This document shows, piece by piece, positions 27,842 through 35,901 of a stretch of 64,000 nucleotides of DNA. The DNA is taken from NCBI RefSeq assembly GCF_018860155.1, contig NZ_JAHKNI010000004.1:1-64000 (forward strand), in the 5' to 3' direction. The position numbers and the translations under genes are program-made. This DNA is from Nocardia albiluteola (GTDB taxonomy: Bacteria > Actinomycetota > Actinomycetes > Mycobacteriales > Mycobacteriaceae). Below the pieces are notes generated by a model. It was given only the letters and a program-made list of their open reading frames with translations, ran no database searches and was not told the DNA's origin. The stretch's first letter is position 1. Each line of letters begins with the position of its first letter.

Positions 27842-28309
27842 ATGGTGCGGTGGCTCGACGACGACGAACAGACGACCTGGCAGGCGTACATCCGGCTGCG
27901 GCAGCGGATGGACTCCGCGCTCGCGGCCGGACTGGCGGGCGACGGGGTATCGGCGCCGGACTACGAGGTGTTGGTGGCGCTGTCCCAGGCACCGGACGAT
28001 CGCCTGCGCGCAAGGGATCTGGGCGCGGAGATCTGCTGGGACAAGAGCAGGCTGTCCAAGCACCTGGCCCGGATGGCCGCGCGGGGGCTGGTCGAGCGCA
28101 CCCCCGCCGCCGACGACGCGCGCGGGGTCCTCGTGTGCCTGACCGCGCACGGCCGCGAGGTGCTGCAGCGCGCGGCACCCAACCATGTCGAGCTGGTGCG
28201 GCGGCTGTTCATCGATGAGATGAGCGATGAGGAGGTCAAGGCGCTGCGTTCACTGGCGGACCGGGTGAGCGCGGCCGCCGAGGAGAGGTCCGAGGTCGAC
28301 CTCGGATGA
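27842..28309 (+). CDS. MarR-family transcriptional regulator
   Basis: A 155-aa winged-helix repressor. The DNA-binding region is LRARDLGAEICWDKSRLSKHLARMAARGLVERTPAADDARGVLVCLT, with flanking dimerisation helices (MRWLDDDEQTTWQAYIRLRQRMDSAL and the C-terminal helix). It is divergent from the pirin gene; GTTAGTGTCCATGTCAAC in the 60-base gap is an operator candidate. Confidence 0.9.
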   Translation: MVRWLDDDEQTTWQAYIRLRQRMDSALAAGLAGDGVSAPDYEVLVALSQAPDDRLRARDLGAEICWDKSRLSKHLARMAARGLVERTPAADDARGVLVCLTAHGREVLQRAAPNHVELVRRLFIDEMSDEEVKALRSLADRVSAAAEERSEVDLG

Positions 28310-28415
28310 ATGTCGTACCCGTGCGCCCGATACCGGCCTCGGCGCGGCGCGTGGATTGCCCGGGATCGCCGGTGGGCGCGTGTCCAACGCCCGGGATCGC
28401 CGGTGGCGCTGAGTG

Positions 28416-28784
28416 TTACCTCCGCGCCGGGCCGTCGTCGGTCCAGGGTTTGATCGGCGGCTTCACCCACAGGATCTTCTCGTCGGTGCGATCGCGTTGC
28501 GCCGCGGGATGATTCGGATTGCGGGCGGCCCAGGCATCCTTCTCGTCCAGCAATTGCGCGGCCGCGGACCAGGTTTCGCCGGTGCTCGGGGGATTGGTGT
28601 CCGCGGCCCGGGCCAGCTTGCGCCGGGCCGGGTCCGGCATGGCCAGCAGCTCGGCCCCGGTGACGCCGCGCTGCCAGATGTAGGCCGCCAGGCGCCGCGC
28701 CTTCTCGGCGCGGCCCTTGGCCGCGAAGTCGGAATGCGCGTAATCGGGCATCTGGGGCCGTATTTCAGGGTTGTGCCAGGCCAT
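28416..28784 (-). CDS. Hypothetical protein overlapping the response regulator gene
   Basis: A 122-aa basic protein of unknown function (RRLAAYIWQRGVTGAELLAMPDPARRKLARAAD, ending DEKILWVKPPIKPWTDDG). ATG 28784 lies inside the last codons of the response regulator, whose stop is at 28765, so the two are probably translationally coupled. A later start at 28736 (MPDYAHSDFA) is possible. No transmembrane segment or signal is seen. Confidence 0.65.
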   Translation of the reverse strand: MAWHNPEIRPQMPDYAHSDFAAKGRAEKARRLAAYIWQRGVTGAELLAMPDPARRKLARAADTNPPSTGETWSAAAQLLDEKDAWAARNPNHPAAQRDRTDEKILWVKPPIKPWTDDGPARR

Positions 28785-29508
28785 GGCGGTAGGCGTAGCG
28801 GACGGCGTCGGCACGGTTGCGCGCGCCGATCTTGGCGAAGACGTTGTTGATGTGCGTCTTGACGGTCGTCTCCGAAATGTAGAGTGCCCCGGCGATTTCG
28901 GCGTTGGACAGGCCCTGTCCGATCAGGCCGATCACCTCCGCCTCCCGCGCGGTCAGCCCGTCCGGCCTGGGTGTCCGGGGCTTCGGCGTTGCGGGCGAGG
29001 GGTTTTCGCCCGCGGATTCGCCGTCGGAGCGGGGACCGTGAGCCGACGGAGCTTGCGGAGTCGGTGGGGTGGGTGGGCTCAGCGCGGCCACCAGCCGCTG
29101 CAGGACGGTCGCGTCGAAACTGGACTGCCCGGCGGCCGCGGCCCGGATGGCCGCGGCGATCTCGGTGCGCCCGGCATCCTTGGTGAGATATCCGCGTGCC
29201 CCCGCCCGCAGCGCGCCCGCGATGGACGCGTCGTCGGAATAGGTGGTCAGCACGATCACCCCGGTGCCCGGATGCTCGGTGGTGATCCGGCGGGTGGCCG
29301 CCACCCCGTCCAGCACCGGCATGCGCAGATCCATGAGTACGACCTCGGGGGTCAGCTCGGCCACCGCGCGCACGGCCTCCTCGCCGTTCCCGACCGCGCC
29401 GACGACCCGCACGCCGTCGACCAGACCCAGCAGCGCGACCAGGCCCTCGCGCATGACCTGCTGGTCGTCGGCGACGAGCACCCGGATCTCGGTGCCGGGC
29501 TCAGTCAT
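28765..29508 (-). CDS. Two-component response regulator, NarL/LuxR type
   Basis: A 247-aa DNA-binding regulator. The receiver domain has the acidic pocket VADDQQ, phospho-acceptor VLMDLRMPVLDG, LTTYSD and TKDAG. It is followed by a Pro-rich linker of about 45 residues and a LuxR-type helix-turn-helix (LTAREAEVIGLIGQGLSNAEIAGALYISETTVKTHINNVFAKIG). The start codon overlaps the kinase stop (ATGA), giving coupled translation. Part of the linker is encoded by a 31-base repeat that also occurs upstream of the kinase gene. Confidence 0.93.
   Translation of the reverse strand: MTEPGTEIRVLVADDQQVMREGLVALLGLVDGVRVVGAVGNGEEAVRAVAELTPEVVLMDLRMPVLDGVAATRRITTEHPGTGVIVLTTYSDDASIAGALRAGARGYLTKDAGRTEIAAAIRAAAAGQSSFDATVLQRLVAALSPPTPPTPQAPSAHGPRSDGESAGENPSPATPKPRTPRPDGLTAREAEVIGLIGQGLSNAEIAGALYISETTVKTHINNVFAKIGARNRADAVRYAYRHGLAQP
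29038..29069 (+). repeat. Dispersed repeat, copy inside the response regulator linker
   Basis: GTGAGCCGACGGAGCTTGCG followed by GAGTCGGTGGGG. This matches 30785-30815 with two differences. It lies in the region coding the Pro-rich linker. Confidence 0.7.
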
Positions 29509-30698
29509 TCGGGTACCTCCGCGGTCACCTGCCAATCGCGGCCGTCGCGTCCGAGTCCGGCGGACAGGGTGCCGCCGACCAACGCGATTCGCTCGCGCAT
29601 TCCGGTCAGACCGTACCCGCCGCCGCCGTTCGCCGCGCGGATTGCCCCCGCGCTACTCGCACCGTCCACGATCGGGTTGCGCACCGACAGGCGCACCTTG
29701 TCCGGTGTGAAGGTCAGCGCGACCGTCACCGGCGCGCCGGGCGCATGCTTGCCCGCATTGGTCAGCGCCTCGCGCGCGGCCCGCAGCAGCGACACCACCG
29801 CCGCGGAGGGCAGCGCCCGCGCCTCGCCGTCGACCAGGCACTCCACGGTCAGCCGGTGGTCGCGGCGGTAGCTCTCGACCAGCCCGCGCACCGCCTCGGG
29901 CAGCGGCGGCACATCCTCGCGCAGGGCGGCCACCGCGCCGCGGGCCTCGATCAGGCCGTCCAGTGCCAGGCGGTGCGAGCGGCGCACGTGGGTCAGGGCG
30001 GCGGCCACATCGCCCTTCTCGCTGAGCAGGCCCTCGGCGACCTCGAGCTGCACGGTCAGCGCGCCCAGCGAATGCGCCAGCACGTCGTGCATTTCGCGGG
30101 CGATGCGGGCGCGCTCGTCCAGTGCGGCGGCGCGCGCGTGTTCCTGCTGGGCCAGGCGGGTCTGCTCGAGCAGGAGCTCGGTCTGGTACGCCCGCAGCCG
30201 GTACTGACGGCGGTAGAGCCCGGCCAGCAAGCCGATGGCCCCGGCCCCGACGGCGGTCAGGATGTGGCTCGCCGTCAGCCCGGCGAGCAGGCAGCTGACG
30301 ATCAGGACCCCGGCGGTCGCGGCTGCGATCGACAGCACCACCTTGGTGCGCACCACGATCTGCTGGGCGAGCAGGCTGACGGCCACCCACAGCTGGATCA
30401 CCGGGGCGCTGACGTTCGCGGGGTCGGGCCACCTGCCCGTCGAGACGGCCGAGAGCAGCGCGCAGCCGATCAGGGCGCCCGCCGCCAGCCGATGCCAGTT
30501 GCCCTCGCACAGCGCGTACAGCAGCCAGCAGGCGAACGCGGCGCCGAAGGTGATCCACAGCCACAGCGGTACCGGGTCACGGTGGTTGTACATCAGGTTG
30601 AACGCGAGCAGTACCGTCCCGATCATCCGCAGCAGCGGGCTCGTCTCCGGATCGCTGCCGAGTAGCAGCCGTGCGTTGCGCCGTAGCGTGTGCGTCAT
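29505..30698 (-). CDS. Sensor histidine kinase, HisKA_3 type
   Basis: A 397-aa membrane kinase, partner of the downstream regulator. The N-terminal half has about five or six hydrophobic segments (LLRMIGTVLLAFNLMY, LWLWITFGAAFACWLLYAL, IQLWVAVSLLAQQIVV, LSIAAATAGVLIVSCLLAGL and others). It is followed by a coiled linker (EQTRLAQQEHARAAALDERAR), the phospho-acceptor IAREMHDVLAHSLG and the ATPase motifs REALTNAGKHAP and GGGGYGLTGMRERI. ATG 30698 has GAGGAG 5 bases upstream. The signal sensed is unknown. Confidence 0.92.
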   Translation of the reverse strand: MTHTLRRNARLLLGSDPETSPLLRMIGTVLLAFNLMYNHRDPVPLWLWITFGAAFACWLLYALCEGNWHRLAAGALIGCALLSAVSTGRWPDPANVSAPVIQLWVAVSLLAQQIVVRTKVVLSIAAATAGVLIVSCLLAGLTASHILTAVGAGAIGLLAGLYRRQYRLRAYQTELLLEQTRLAQQEHARAAALDERARIAREMHDVLAHSLGALTVQLEVAEGLLSEKGDVAAALTHVRRSHRLALDGLIEARGAVAALREDVPPLPEAVRGLVESYRRDHRLTVECLVDGEARALPSAAVVSLLRAAREALTNAGKHAPGAPVTVALTFTPDKVRLSVRNPIVDGASSAGAIRAANGGGGYGLTGMRERIALVGGTLSAGLGRDGRDWQVTAEVPE

Positions 30699-30784
30699 CG
30701 CGCTCCTCGTGGATGGGTGCGCCCCGTATTCTCGCCGCCAGCGCCGGGATCGCAGGCATGGAAGGTGGTCGAGCGGCCGGGACG

Positions 30785-30815
30785 GTGAGCCGATGGAGTT
30801 TGCGGAGTCGGTGGG
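30785..30815 (+). repeat. Dispersed repeat, copy upstream of the kinase gene
   Basis: GTGAGCCGATGGAGTTTGCG followed by GAGTCGGTGGG, intergenic, 87 bases upstream of the kinase start. It is a near-copy of 29038-29069. Confidence 0.7.
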
Positions 30816-31037
30816 CGGGGGCAGCGCTGGGGCCGGGGCAGGATCGGGTGGACCCGTCGACCCTATGCCGCGCGCGCGAGGGCGTGGAACCAACCGGCGA
30901 TGGAAGTCCCGAGGTGGACATCGGGTGTCTGGACCCCCGGGTGGAGATCGGCGATTCCATCCTCGCGCCGACGCCGCGCGAGCTCGACGGAAATAGCGTT
31001 CACGGCATACCTACTTCAGCGTTCAGGGGAGCATCCG

Positions 31038-31703
31038 ATGTCCGAAATCGCAGGCGCCGCAGCAATTCCGGTGGTGTCGCGCACCGCCCGATTTCGGTCA
31101 GCGGCGCCCATGGCAGCCAATGTCGCACTGCCGGTGGGGATTTACTACGTGCTCGTCGGGATCGGGTTCAGCAGCTTCGCCGGGTTGCTGTGGTCGACGG
31201 TGGTCTCGGCGCTGTGGGTGATCGTGCCCGCCGTGCTGCGCCGCCGGTTCGACGGCCTGTCCGCATTCGTCTTCGCGGTCAACGCCCTCGGGCTGGGGCT
31301 GGCGCTGCTGAGCGGCAGTGCGCGCGTGATGCTGGCCAAGGATCCGATCATCGATGTCGTTATCAGCGCGCTGCTGCTGGCCAGCTGCGTGTTCGGGCGA
31401 CCGGCGATGTTCGGCATCTCGCGGCGCCTGCACGCGCCCGGGCCGGATTCCGCACACAGCTGGGATGCATTGTGGCGCAACAATGCCCATGTGCGCCGCG
31501 TGTTCATGATTTCGACGCTGGTGTGGACCACGGCCTTCGCGCTGGTGGCGGTGCTGCGTTTCCTGGTGATCTTCACCCTGCCGGTCTCGGTGGCGGTCGC
31601 GCTGACGAATCCGGTGGAGTACGCGGTGATCGGGGTCGTATTCGTCTGGAGCATGCGAAATCGCAAGCGGATGAACATCAATGGGCTGCTCGCGAGTCAG
31701 TGA
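31038..31703 (+). CDS. Integral membrane protein, VC0807-like
   Basis: A 221-aa protein with about six hydrophobic segments (VALPVGIYYVLVGIGF, GLLWSTVVSALWVIVPAVL, FVFAVNALGLGLALLSG, VVISALLLASCVFG, TAFALVAVLRFLVIFTLPV and VEYAVIGVVFVWSM). The overall pattern fits VC0807/DUF3159-type membrane proteins. The function is unknown. ATG 31038 has GGGGAG 6 bases upstream; the open frame upstream of it is not protein-like. Confidence 0.7.
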   Translation: MSEIAGAAAIPVVSRTARFRSAAPMAANVALPVGIYYVLVGIGFSSFAGLLWSTVVSALWVIVPAVLRRRFDGLSAFVFAVNALGLGLALLSGSARVMLAKDPIIDVVISALLLASCVFGRPAMFGISRRLHAPGPDSAHSWDALWRNNAHVRRVFMISTLVWTTAFALVAVLRFLVIFTLPVSVAVALTNPVEYAVIGVVFVWSMRNRKRMNINGLLASQ

Positions 31704-31716
31704 TCGCCGCATTCCG

Positions 31717-31740
31717 GGGCCGGGCCGCATGGTCCGGCCC
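31717..31740. terminator. GC hairpin between convergent genes
   Basis: 10-bp stem GGGCCGGGCC / GGTCCGGCCC (one G-T pair), loop GCAT, between the membrane protein stop (31703) and the MarR stop (31764). Confidence 0.65.
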
Positions 31741-31763
31741 TGCTCGGGTGCTCATTCCGGTAT

Positions 31764-32216
31764 TCACCACGCCGCGGGGCGAACCCTCCCCGGGGTGACG
31801 ACATGGGCCAGGGCGTTGCGCAGCGCGGTAACGGTTTCCGGGCCGAGCGCCGCGGTCCAGCGTTCCGCGAACGCGGCCAGCGCGGCGTCGGAGGCGCGGG
31901 TCGCGGCCCAGCCGCGCTCGGTGAGGGTGATCATCCGGGCGCGCGCGTCGTGCGGATGCGGATTACGTTGTGCGTAGCCCTTTTTCACCAGTTCCTCGAC
32001 CAGCTGGCTGGCGGCCTGCTTGGTGACGGCGAGGTGTTCGGCGATCTCGCCGACCGTGGCGCCGTCGGGGGCCATCCGCACGAAGGCGAAACCGTGCGCT
32101 GGGCGCAGATCGGTGAAACCGGCCGCATGTACGCCGGCGTTGGCGGCGTCGGTGACCTCTGCGGCGGCCGCCAGGAGCAGCAGTGGCAGGTCCGGGGCGA
32201 GCGGGTAGGCGGGCAT
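31764..32216 (-). CDS. MarR-family transcriptional regulator
   Basis: A 150-aa repressor: helix-turn-helix PDGATVGEIAEHLAVTKQAASQLVEELVKKGYAQRNPHPHDARARMITLTERG. ATG 32216 (MPAYPLAPDLPLLLL) is preferred to the frame opening upstream. It is divergent from a small cupin gene, with two perfect palindromes between the two start codons that are very likely its operators. Confidence 0.9.
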   Translation of the reverse strand: MPAYPLAPDLPLLLLAAAAEVTDAANAGVHAAGFTDLRPAHGFAFVRMAPDGATVGEIAEHLAVTKQAASQLVEELVKKGYAQRNPHPHDARARMITLTERGWAATRASDAALAAFAERWTAALGPETVTALRNALAHVVTPGRVRPAAW

Positions 32217-32242
32217 GGGGTGAATCTTGGCACTTGACAGAT

Positions 32243-32283
32243 TAGTCAACAAGCTTGACTATTATGGTCAAGTAGATTGACCA
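32243..32283. promoter_or_regulatory. Twin MarR operators
   Basis: Two perfect palindromes in the MarR/cupin gap: AGTCAA-CAAGC-TTGACT (32244-32260) and TGGTCAA-GTAGA-TTGACCA (32265-32283). They share a half-site GTCAA and are centred 22 bases apart, two helical turns. TTGAC elements here could also be promoter -35 boxes, so binding would repress both genes. Confidence 0.8.
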
Positions 32284-32300
32284 ATTGAAGGAGAGTTTCG

Positions 32301-32675
32301 ATGCCCGTCATTCGTGCCGCCGAGGCCGAGGTCCATCAGATGCACAACGCCCGATTCACCTCCTACGCTCGCCCCGGCACCGGCAGTGCCGAGCTGTGCG
32401 TGTGGCGGCTGGACATTGATCCGGAGTCGCAGGGGCAGCCGCATCGCGTGCTGCGCGAGGAGGTGTTCGTACTCCTCGAGGGTGAGGTGGTGCTGACGAT
32501 CGACGGTGTGGCGAATTCGCTGGGTGCGGGGGATGCCGCCATCGCGCCCGCCGGAGCGGTGATCCGTGTGGACAACCCGGGTGCGGGGCGTGCGGGAGTC
32601 CTGGTGACCGTGCCGGTCGGGTTCTGGGGTGAACTCCCGGACGGCACCCGCATCGCACCGCGCTGGGTGAGCTGA
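32301..32675 (+). CDS. Small cupin protein
   Basis: A 124-aa single-domain cupin. Motif 1 is degenerate (PHRVLREEVFVLLEGEVVLTIDG, with His and Glu) and motif 2 is GAGDAAIAPAGAVIRVDNPG, lacking its usual His. An AAGGAGAG ribosome site lies 5 bases before ATG 32301. The function is unknown; it may be a stress-induced ligand-binding or metal-binding protein under the divergent MarR. Confidence 0.85.
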   Translation: MPVIRAAEAEVHQMHNARFTSYARPGTGSAELCVWRLDIDPESQGQPHRVLREEVFVLLEGEVVLTIDGVANSLGAGDAAIAPAGAVIRVDNPGAGRAGVLVTVPVGFWGELPDGTRIAPRWVS

Positions 32676-32979
32676 GTTCGTCCGGCGGCGGTGCGCCCCG
32701 CCGGCGCATCCGTGCGAATATTTCTTTCATTGAAACCCCTCGGGATCATCGTTCTATTTCTTTGAATAATCTCGGTGTTTCAATGAAAGAAATGCGCGAT
32801 GCAATCAAAGAAATTCGGTCCCCATTGTTGGGAAAGGTTAAACTTTTCGGACACGAATCACTATTCAAATTTCACTGTTCTGAAATATTTGTGCGGCCGA
32901 ATGAATCGGCAACAATCGGTGCCGCCGTGCCTTGGTATCGGGGCACCGTGGGTCAACGAAAGGTTCTAGGTCGTACCTG
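32676..32979. other. AT-rich intergenic island with interleaved inverted repeats
   Basis: About 32716-32935 is strongly AT-rich compared with the rest of the window. It holds a perfect 17-bp inverted repeat (ATTTCTTTCATTGAAAC 32720-32736 / 32777-32793) and a perfect 10-bp one (ATTTCTTTGA 32756-32765 / 32805-32814). Their arms interleave. A 72-codon frame (32762-32980) crosses it but has no family-like sequence. It probably holds the promoter and control region of the secreted protein gene downstream, or a structured RNA. Confidence 0.5.
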
Positions 32980-33825
32980 ATGAGGAAATTTACCGCGTGC
33001 GCGGTGCTGGCGGTTGCCGCCGTCGGCATCGCCTCCGCGCCCGCATATGCCGCACCGCCCGCACCGGCGACGCCGGCCGCCCCGGCCCCGTTCTTCAAGA
33101 ATATTCCGGCGTCTCAGACTGTTGTCGTCAATGGCGTGCACTATGAGCTCGACCGTGCCGCTGGTTCGGCGGTTCTGAAGGCGGCCGACGGCACCTTCGC
33201 GCGCCAGGGTGACAGCCTGACGATCGCCGATGCCAAGGGGCAGGTCGTGGACTCCGTTCCCCTGGTGTACCGCAAGGACAACACCCAATTCCCGATCAAC
33301 GCGGACATCTCCGCCCATGCGGTGCGTCTGACTCCGCAGACCACGGGCGGCACTCCGGTGGCTCAGCCGATCTCGGCGGATACGCTTGCCCACCTGAGGC
33401 CGGTGTCGCAGGTCGAGCCGAAGGACCTCGACGCGAAGGCCGTCGACGAATCCTTCAGCCCGCGTGACCAGCAGGAGCTTTCGGCGTTCGGTAGCCGCGC
33501 GACGATCTCCAGCCTGGTCGGCGCCGTCGTCGGCGCACTGATCGGTGTGACGGTCGGCTGTATCGCCGGCGCCGTCGCTGTCGGCACCATCTCGGCCGCG
33601 GTCTCAGCGCTGCTGGCGGGTCTGCCGGGTGCGATTATCGGTTGCATCGCGGGTGTCGCCACTGTGGGCAGCGCCGGCGCGCTACTCGGCACCATCCTGG
33701 TCGGGGGCCCGATGATGCTGTGGTCGGCGTACCAGTACTTCAGCACCATCAACTCGCCGTGCACCACCCCGGGTGGGTTCTGCACGAACCCGCAGTTTCC
33801 GCCGGCTCCCGCTCCGAAGCGCTGA
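32980..33825 (+). CDS. Secreted protein with a glycine-rich hydrophobic C-domain
   Basis: A 281-aa exported protein. Signal peptide MRKFTACAVLAVAAVGIASAPAYA, then a Pro/Ala-rich stretch and a soluble region (VVVNGVHYELDRAAGSAVLKAADG). Two long Gly/Ala-rich hydrophobic segments follow (ISSLVGAVVGALIGVTVGCIAGAVAVG and GLPGAIIGCIAGVATVGSAGALLGTILVGG), with a Cys-containing Pro-rich tail. It resembles secreted proteins common in Nocardia, but I cannot name a function. The hydrophobic part might insert in the mycolate outer membrane. Confidence 0.75.
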   Translation: MRKFTACAVLAVAAVGIASAPAYAAPPAPATPAAPAPFFKNIPASQTVVVNGVHYELDRAAGSAVLKAADGTFARQGDSLTIADAKGQVVDSVPLVYRKDNTQFPINADISAHAVRLTPQTTGGTPVAQPISADTLAHLRPVSQVEPKDLDAKAVDESFSPRDQQELSAFGSRATISSLVGAVVGALIGVTVGCIAGAVAVGTISAAVSALLAGLPGAIIGCIAGVATVGSAGALLGTILVGGPMMLWSAYQYFSTINSPCTTPGGFCTNPQFPPAPAPKR

Positions 33826-33864
33826 TGCCGCTGTGGTGACGCCGTAACCGGTTGCGGTGATATC

Positions 33865-33898
33865 GATGGGCGGGCTCCCGGAAGGGGGCCCGCCCATC
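33865..33898 (+). terminator. Terminator hairpin after the secreted protein
   Basis: 15-bp stem GATGGGCGGGCTCCC / GGGGGCCCGCCCATC (one G-T pair) with loop GGAA, 40 bases after the stop at 33825. Confidence 0.8.
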
Positions 33899-34025
33899 GC
33901 GGTATCCGAGGCCGGACCGCCGGGCTCGCCCGATGAGGTCACTGAAACCGCCACCTGTAACCCCTCTCGCTATCTACTGTTAGGCGTGGTCATGCGCTGG
34001 AGGTGGATGCGGAAGGCGGCGGCAG

Positions 34026-34586
34026 ATGGCCGGACGGCCGGAATCCGGCGAGGATCCGCGGACCCGGGAGCTGCGCCTGGTGGCTGGTGAGACCTACCGG
34101 GACTGGGAGTCGATCTACCGTGACAACGCGACCTGGGTGTACGCGTTGATGGTGGGCAAGGTCGGCAACCGCCCGGATGCCGAGGATCTCACCGCGGAGG
34201 TGTTCACCGCGGCGCTACGGCCGCTGCGGGTGCAGGCCAGCGTGCCCGAGGTGCGGGCGTATCTGCGCGCGACCGCTCGGACCGTGCTGGCGGAGTACTG
34301 GCGGACCCGGATGGGCCGCGAAATCACCACGATAGACCCCGATTTCGCGCCGGAGCCGCCGCCCGAACCAGCGGAGCAGGAGGGTGTTCGGGCCGCGGCC
34401 CGGGCCCGCGCGCTGCTGGACGGGCTGCCCGAGCGCTATCGGCGCATCCTGGAATTACGCTTCCTGCAGGGACTTTCGGTCCGCGATTCGGCGGACGAAC
34501 TGGGTGTGAGCGTCGCCAACGCCAAGGTGCTGCAGCATCGGGCCCTGCAGATGGCGGCGCAGGAGAGTGCGGGAGGTGCACGGTGA
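34026..34586 (+). CDS. ECF-type RNA polymerase sigma factor
   Basis: A 186-aa sigma-70 family factor with only regions 2 and 4. Region 2: WVYALMVGKVGNRPDAEDLTAEVFTAAL. Region 4: GLPERYRRILELRFLQGLSVRDSADELGVSVANAKVLQHRAL. It overlaps the next gene by 4 bases (GTGA), so the Rieske protein is probably its regulator. Three further exported or redox proteins follow in the same direction. Confidence 0.92.
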   Translation: MAGRPESGEDPRTRELRLVAGETYRDWESIYRDNATWVYALMVGKVGNRPDAEDLTAEVFTAALRPLRVQASVPEVRAYLRATARTVLAEYWRTRMGREITTIDPDFAPEPPPEPAEQEGVRAAARARALLDGLPERYRRILELRFLQGLSVRDSADELGVSVANAKVLQHRALQMAAQESAGGAR

Positions 34587-35281
34587 CCGGTCGAGACATC
34601 CGGCGATACGTGGAGGATCTGCTGTCCGGGCGCCGTCCGCGCGGCTTCACGCCCGGCGACGAGGAGGCCGAGCAGATGCGGGTGGCGATCGCCCTGCGTG
34701 CGGCCCGGTTCGGCGCGGATGCCCCGAGCGAGGAGTTCCTGGCCGGACTGCGGCAGCGGCTGGCCGGTGAGTTCGGCGAATCCTCCCGTCCCCCTGAGGC
34801 CTCCACGCCGCCTCCGCGACGCCGGCAGGTGCTGATCGGCGGTTCGATCGCGGCCGCGGCAGCCACCGTCGGCGGCGTCGTCGACCATGCCCTGACGTCC
34901 GGGGGGCACGGGCCCGCGACCCCGTCGCAGGCGCAGCAGACGCTGGTGCCCAGGAACGGGGCGTGGCGGCCGGTGGCCGCCGCCGCGGACGTGCCCGAGG
35001 GTGCCACCATCGCCTTCGATGCGGGCACCGTCAGCGGATTCGTGCACCGCCGCGACGGAATCCCCTACGCGCTCTCGGGCATCTGTACCCATCAGGGCTG
35101 CAAGCTGTGGCTGGACGGTCCGGCCGACCGCCTGCGGTGCCCCTGTCACTCCACCTCCTTCGGTATCGACGGCGCGGTGCGCACGCATCAGCTCCCCATC
35201 GCCCCCGCGCCGCTGCCGCGGTTGGAGATACGTGAAATCAACGGCACGATAGAGGTTTTCGTGCCCGCGGAATCGGCCTGA
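34583..35281 (+). CDS. Membrane-anchored Rieske [2Fe-2S] protein with anti-sigma-like N-terminus
   Basis: A 232-aa protein in three parts. The cytoplasmic N-region of about 75 residues (DIRRYVEDLLSGRRPRGF...EEFLAGLRQRLAGEF) resembles short anti-sigma helices. A Tat-like anchor follows (RRRQVLIGGSIAAAAATVGGVV). An outer Rieske domain carries both cluster-binding boxes, CTHQGC and CPCHSTSF. Its GTG start overlaps the sigma gene stop. The layout suggests a transmembrane anti-sigma factor that senses through an extracytoplasmic iron-sulfur cluster. Alternatively it is a Rieske electron carrier that the sigma factor merely controls. Confidence 0.85.
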   Translation: MTGRDIRRYVEDLLSGRRPRGFTPGDEEAEQMRVAIALRAARFGADAPSEEFLAGLRQRLAGEFGESSRPPEASTPPPRRRQVLIGGSIAAAAATVGGVVDHALTSGGHGPATPSQAQQTLVPRNGAWRPVAAAADVPEGATIAFDAGTVSGFVHRRDGIPYALSGICTHQGCKLWLDGPADRLRCPCHSTSFGIDGAVRTHQLPIAPAPLPRLEIREINGTIEVFVPAESA

Positions 35282-35403
35282 GTCGCCCTGTGTAACCCGG
35301 GCCCGTATCTCCTAGTGACAGCGTTTCGCGACGAGGCGGACGCTCACCGTCGACCGGTGCCCGCAGCGGTGCGGGTGTCTTCGTCCCACGATGGAGAACT
35401 CGG

Positions 35404-35901
35404 ATGAGACAATTCGCGAACAACCGGCGGGTCCTGGTGGCCGGCCTCGGCGCGATCGCGCTGGTGGCCGCCCTGGGCGCCTGCGGATCGAGTGCCACCG
35501 GCCCTGCCGCGGAATCCACACTGGCCTTCCCCGCGGGCACGGCGACACCGGGCTTCGTGCCGAACGGCAATGCCGCGCCGCTGCTTCCGGCCTCGGGCAT
35601 GCCCAGCATGCCGGGAGCGCCCACCGCGACAACGGCTTCCGCGCCCGTCACGGGTACCGCGGTGGCGATCCAAAGCTTCGCCTTCGCGCCCGCCACCTTG
35701 TCGGTGAAGGTGGGCACGACGGTCACCTGGACCAATCGCGACGAGGAGCCGCATACCGTCAGCGCGCAGAACGGTAGCTTCCACTCGCCCGGAATGGGCA
35801 CGGGCGCAACCTATTCCTTCACCTTCACCCGCGCGGGCAGCGTCGACTACGTGTGCACGATTCATCCGTTCATGCACGGCACCGTGGTGGTGACGCCGTG
35901 A
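35404..35901 (+). CDS. Cupredoxin (blue copper) lipoprotein
   Basis: A 165-aa exported lipoprotein: signal plus lipobox VAALGAC, a Pro/Thr-rich linker, and a plastocyanin-like domain from about residue 80. The type 1 copper ligands are visible: His in EEPHTVS, then Cys, His and Met in YVCTIHPFMHG. It probably carries electrons or copper on the outer membrane face. It overlaps the next gene by 4 bases (GTGA). Confidence 0.92.
   Translation: MRQFANNRRVLVAGLGAIALVAALGACGSSATGPAAESTLAFPAGTATPGFVPNGNAAPLLPASGMPSMPGAPTATTASAPVTGTAVAIQSFAFAPATLSVKVGTTVTWTNRDEEPHTVSAQNGSFHSPGMGTGATYSFTFTRAGSVDYVCTIHPFMHGTVVVTP

Noticed and set aside
32762..32980. 72-codon frame in the AT-rich island
   Set aside because: No family-like sequence and it overlaps inverted repeats and the likely promoter of the secreted protein.
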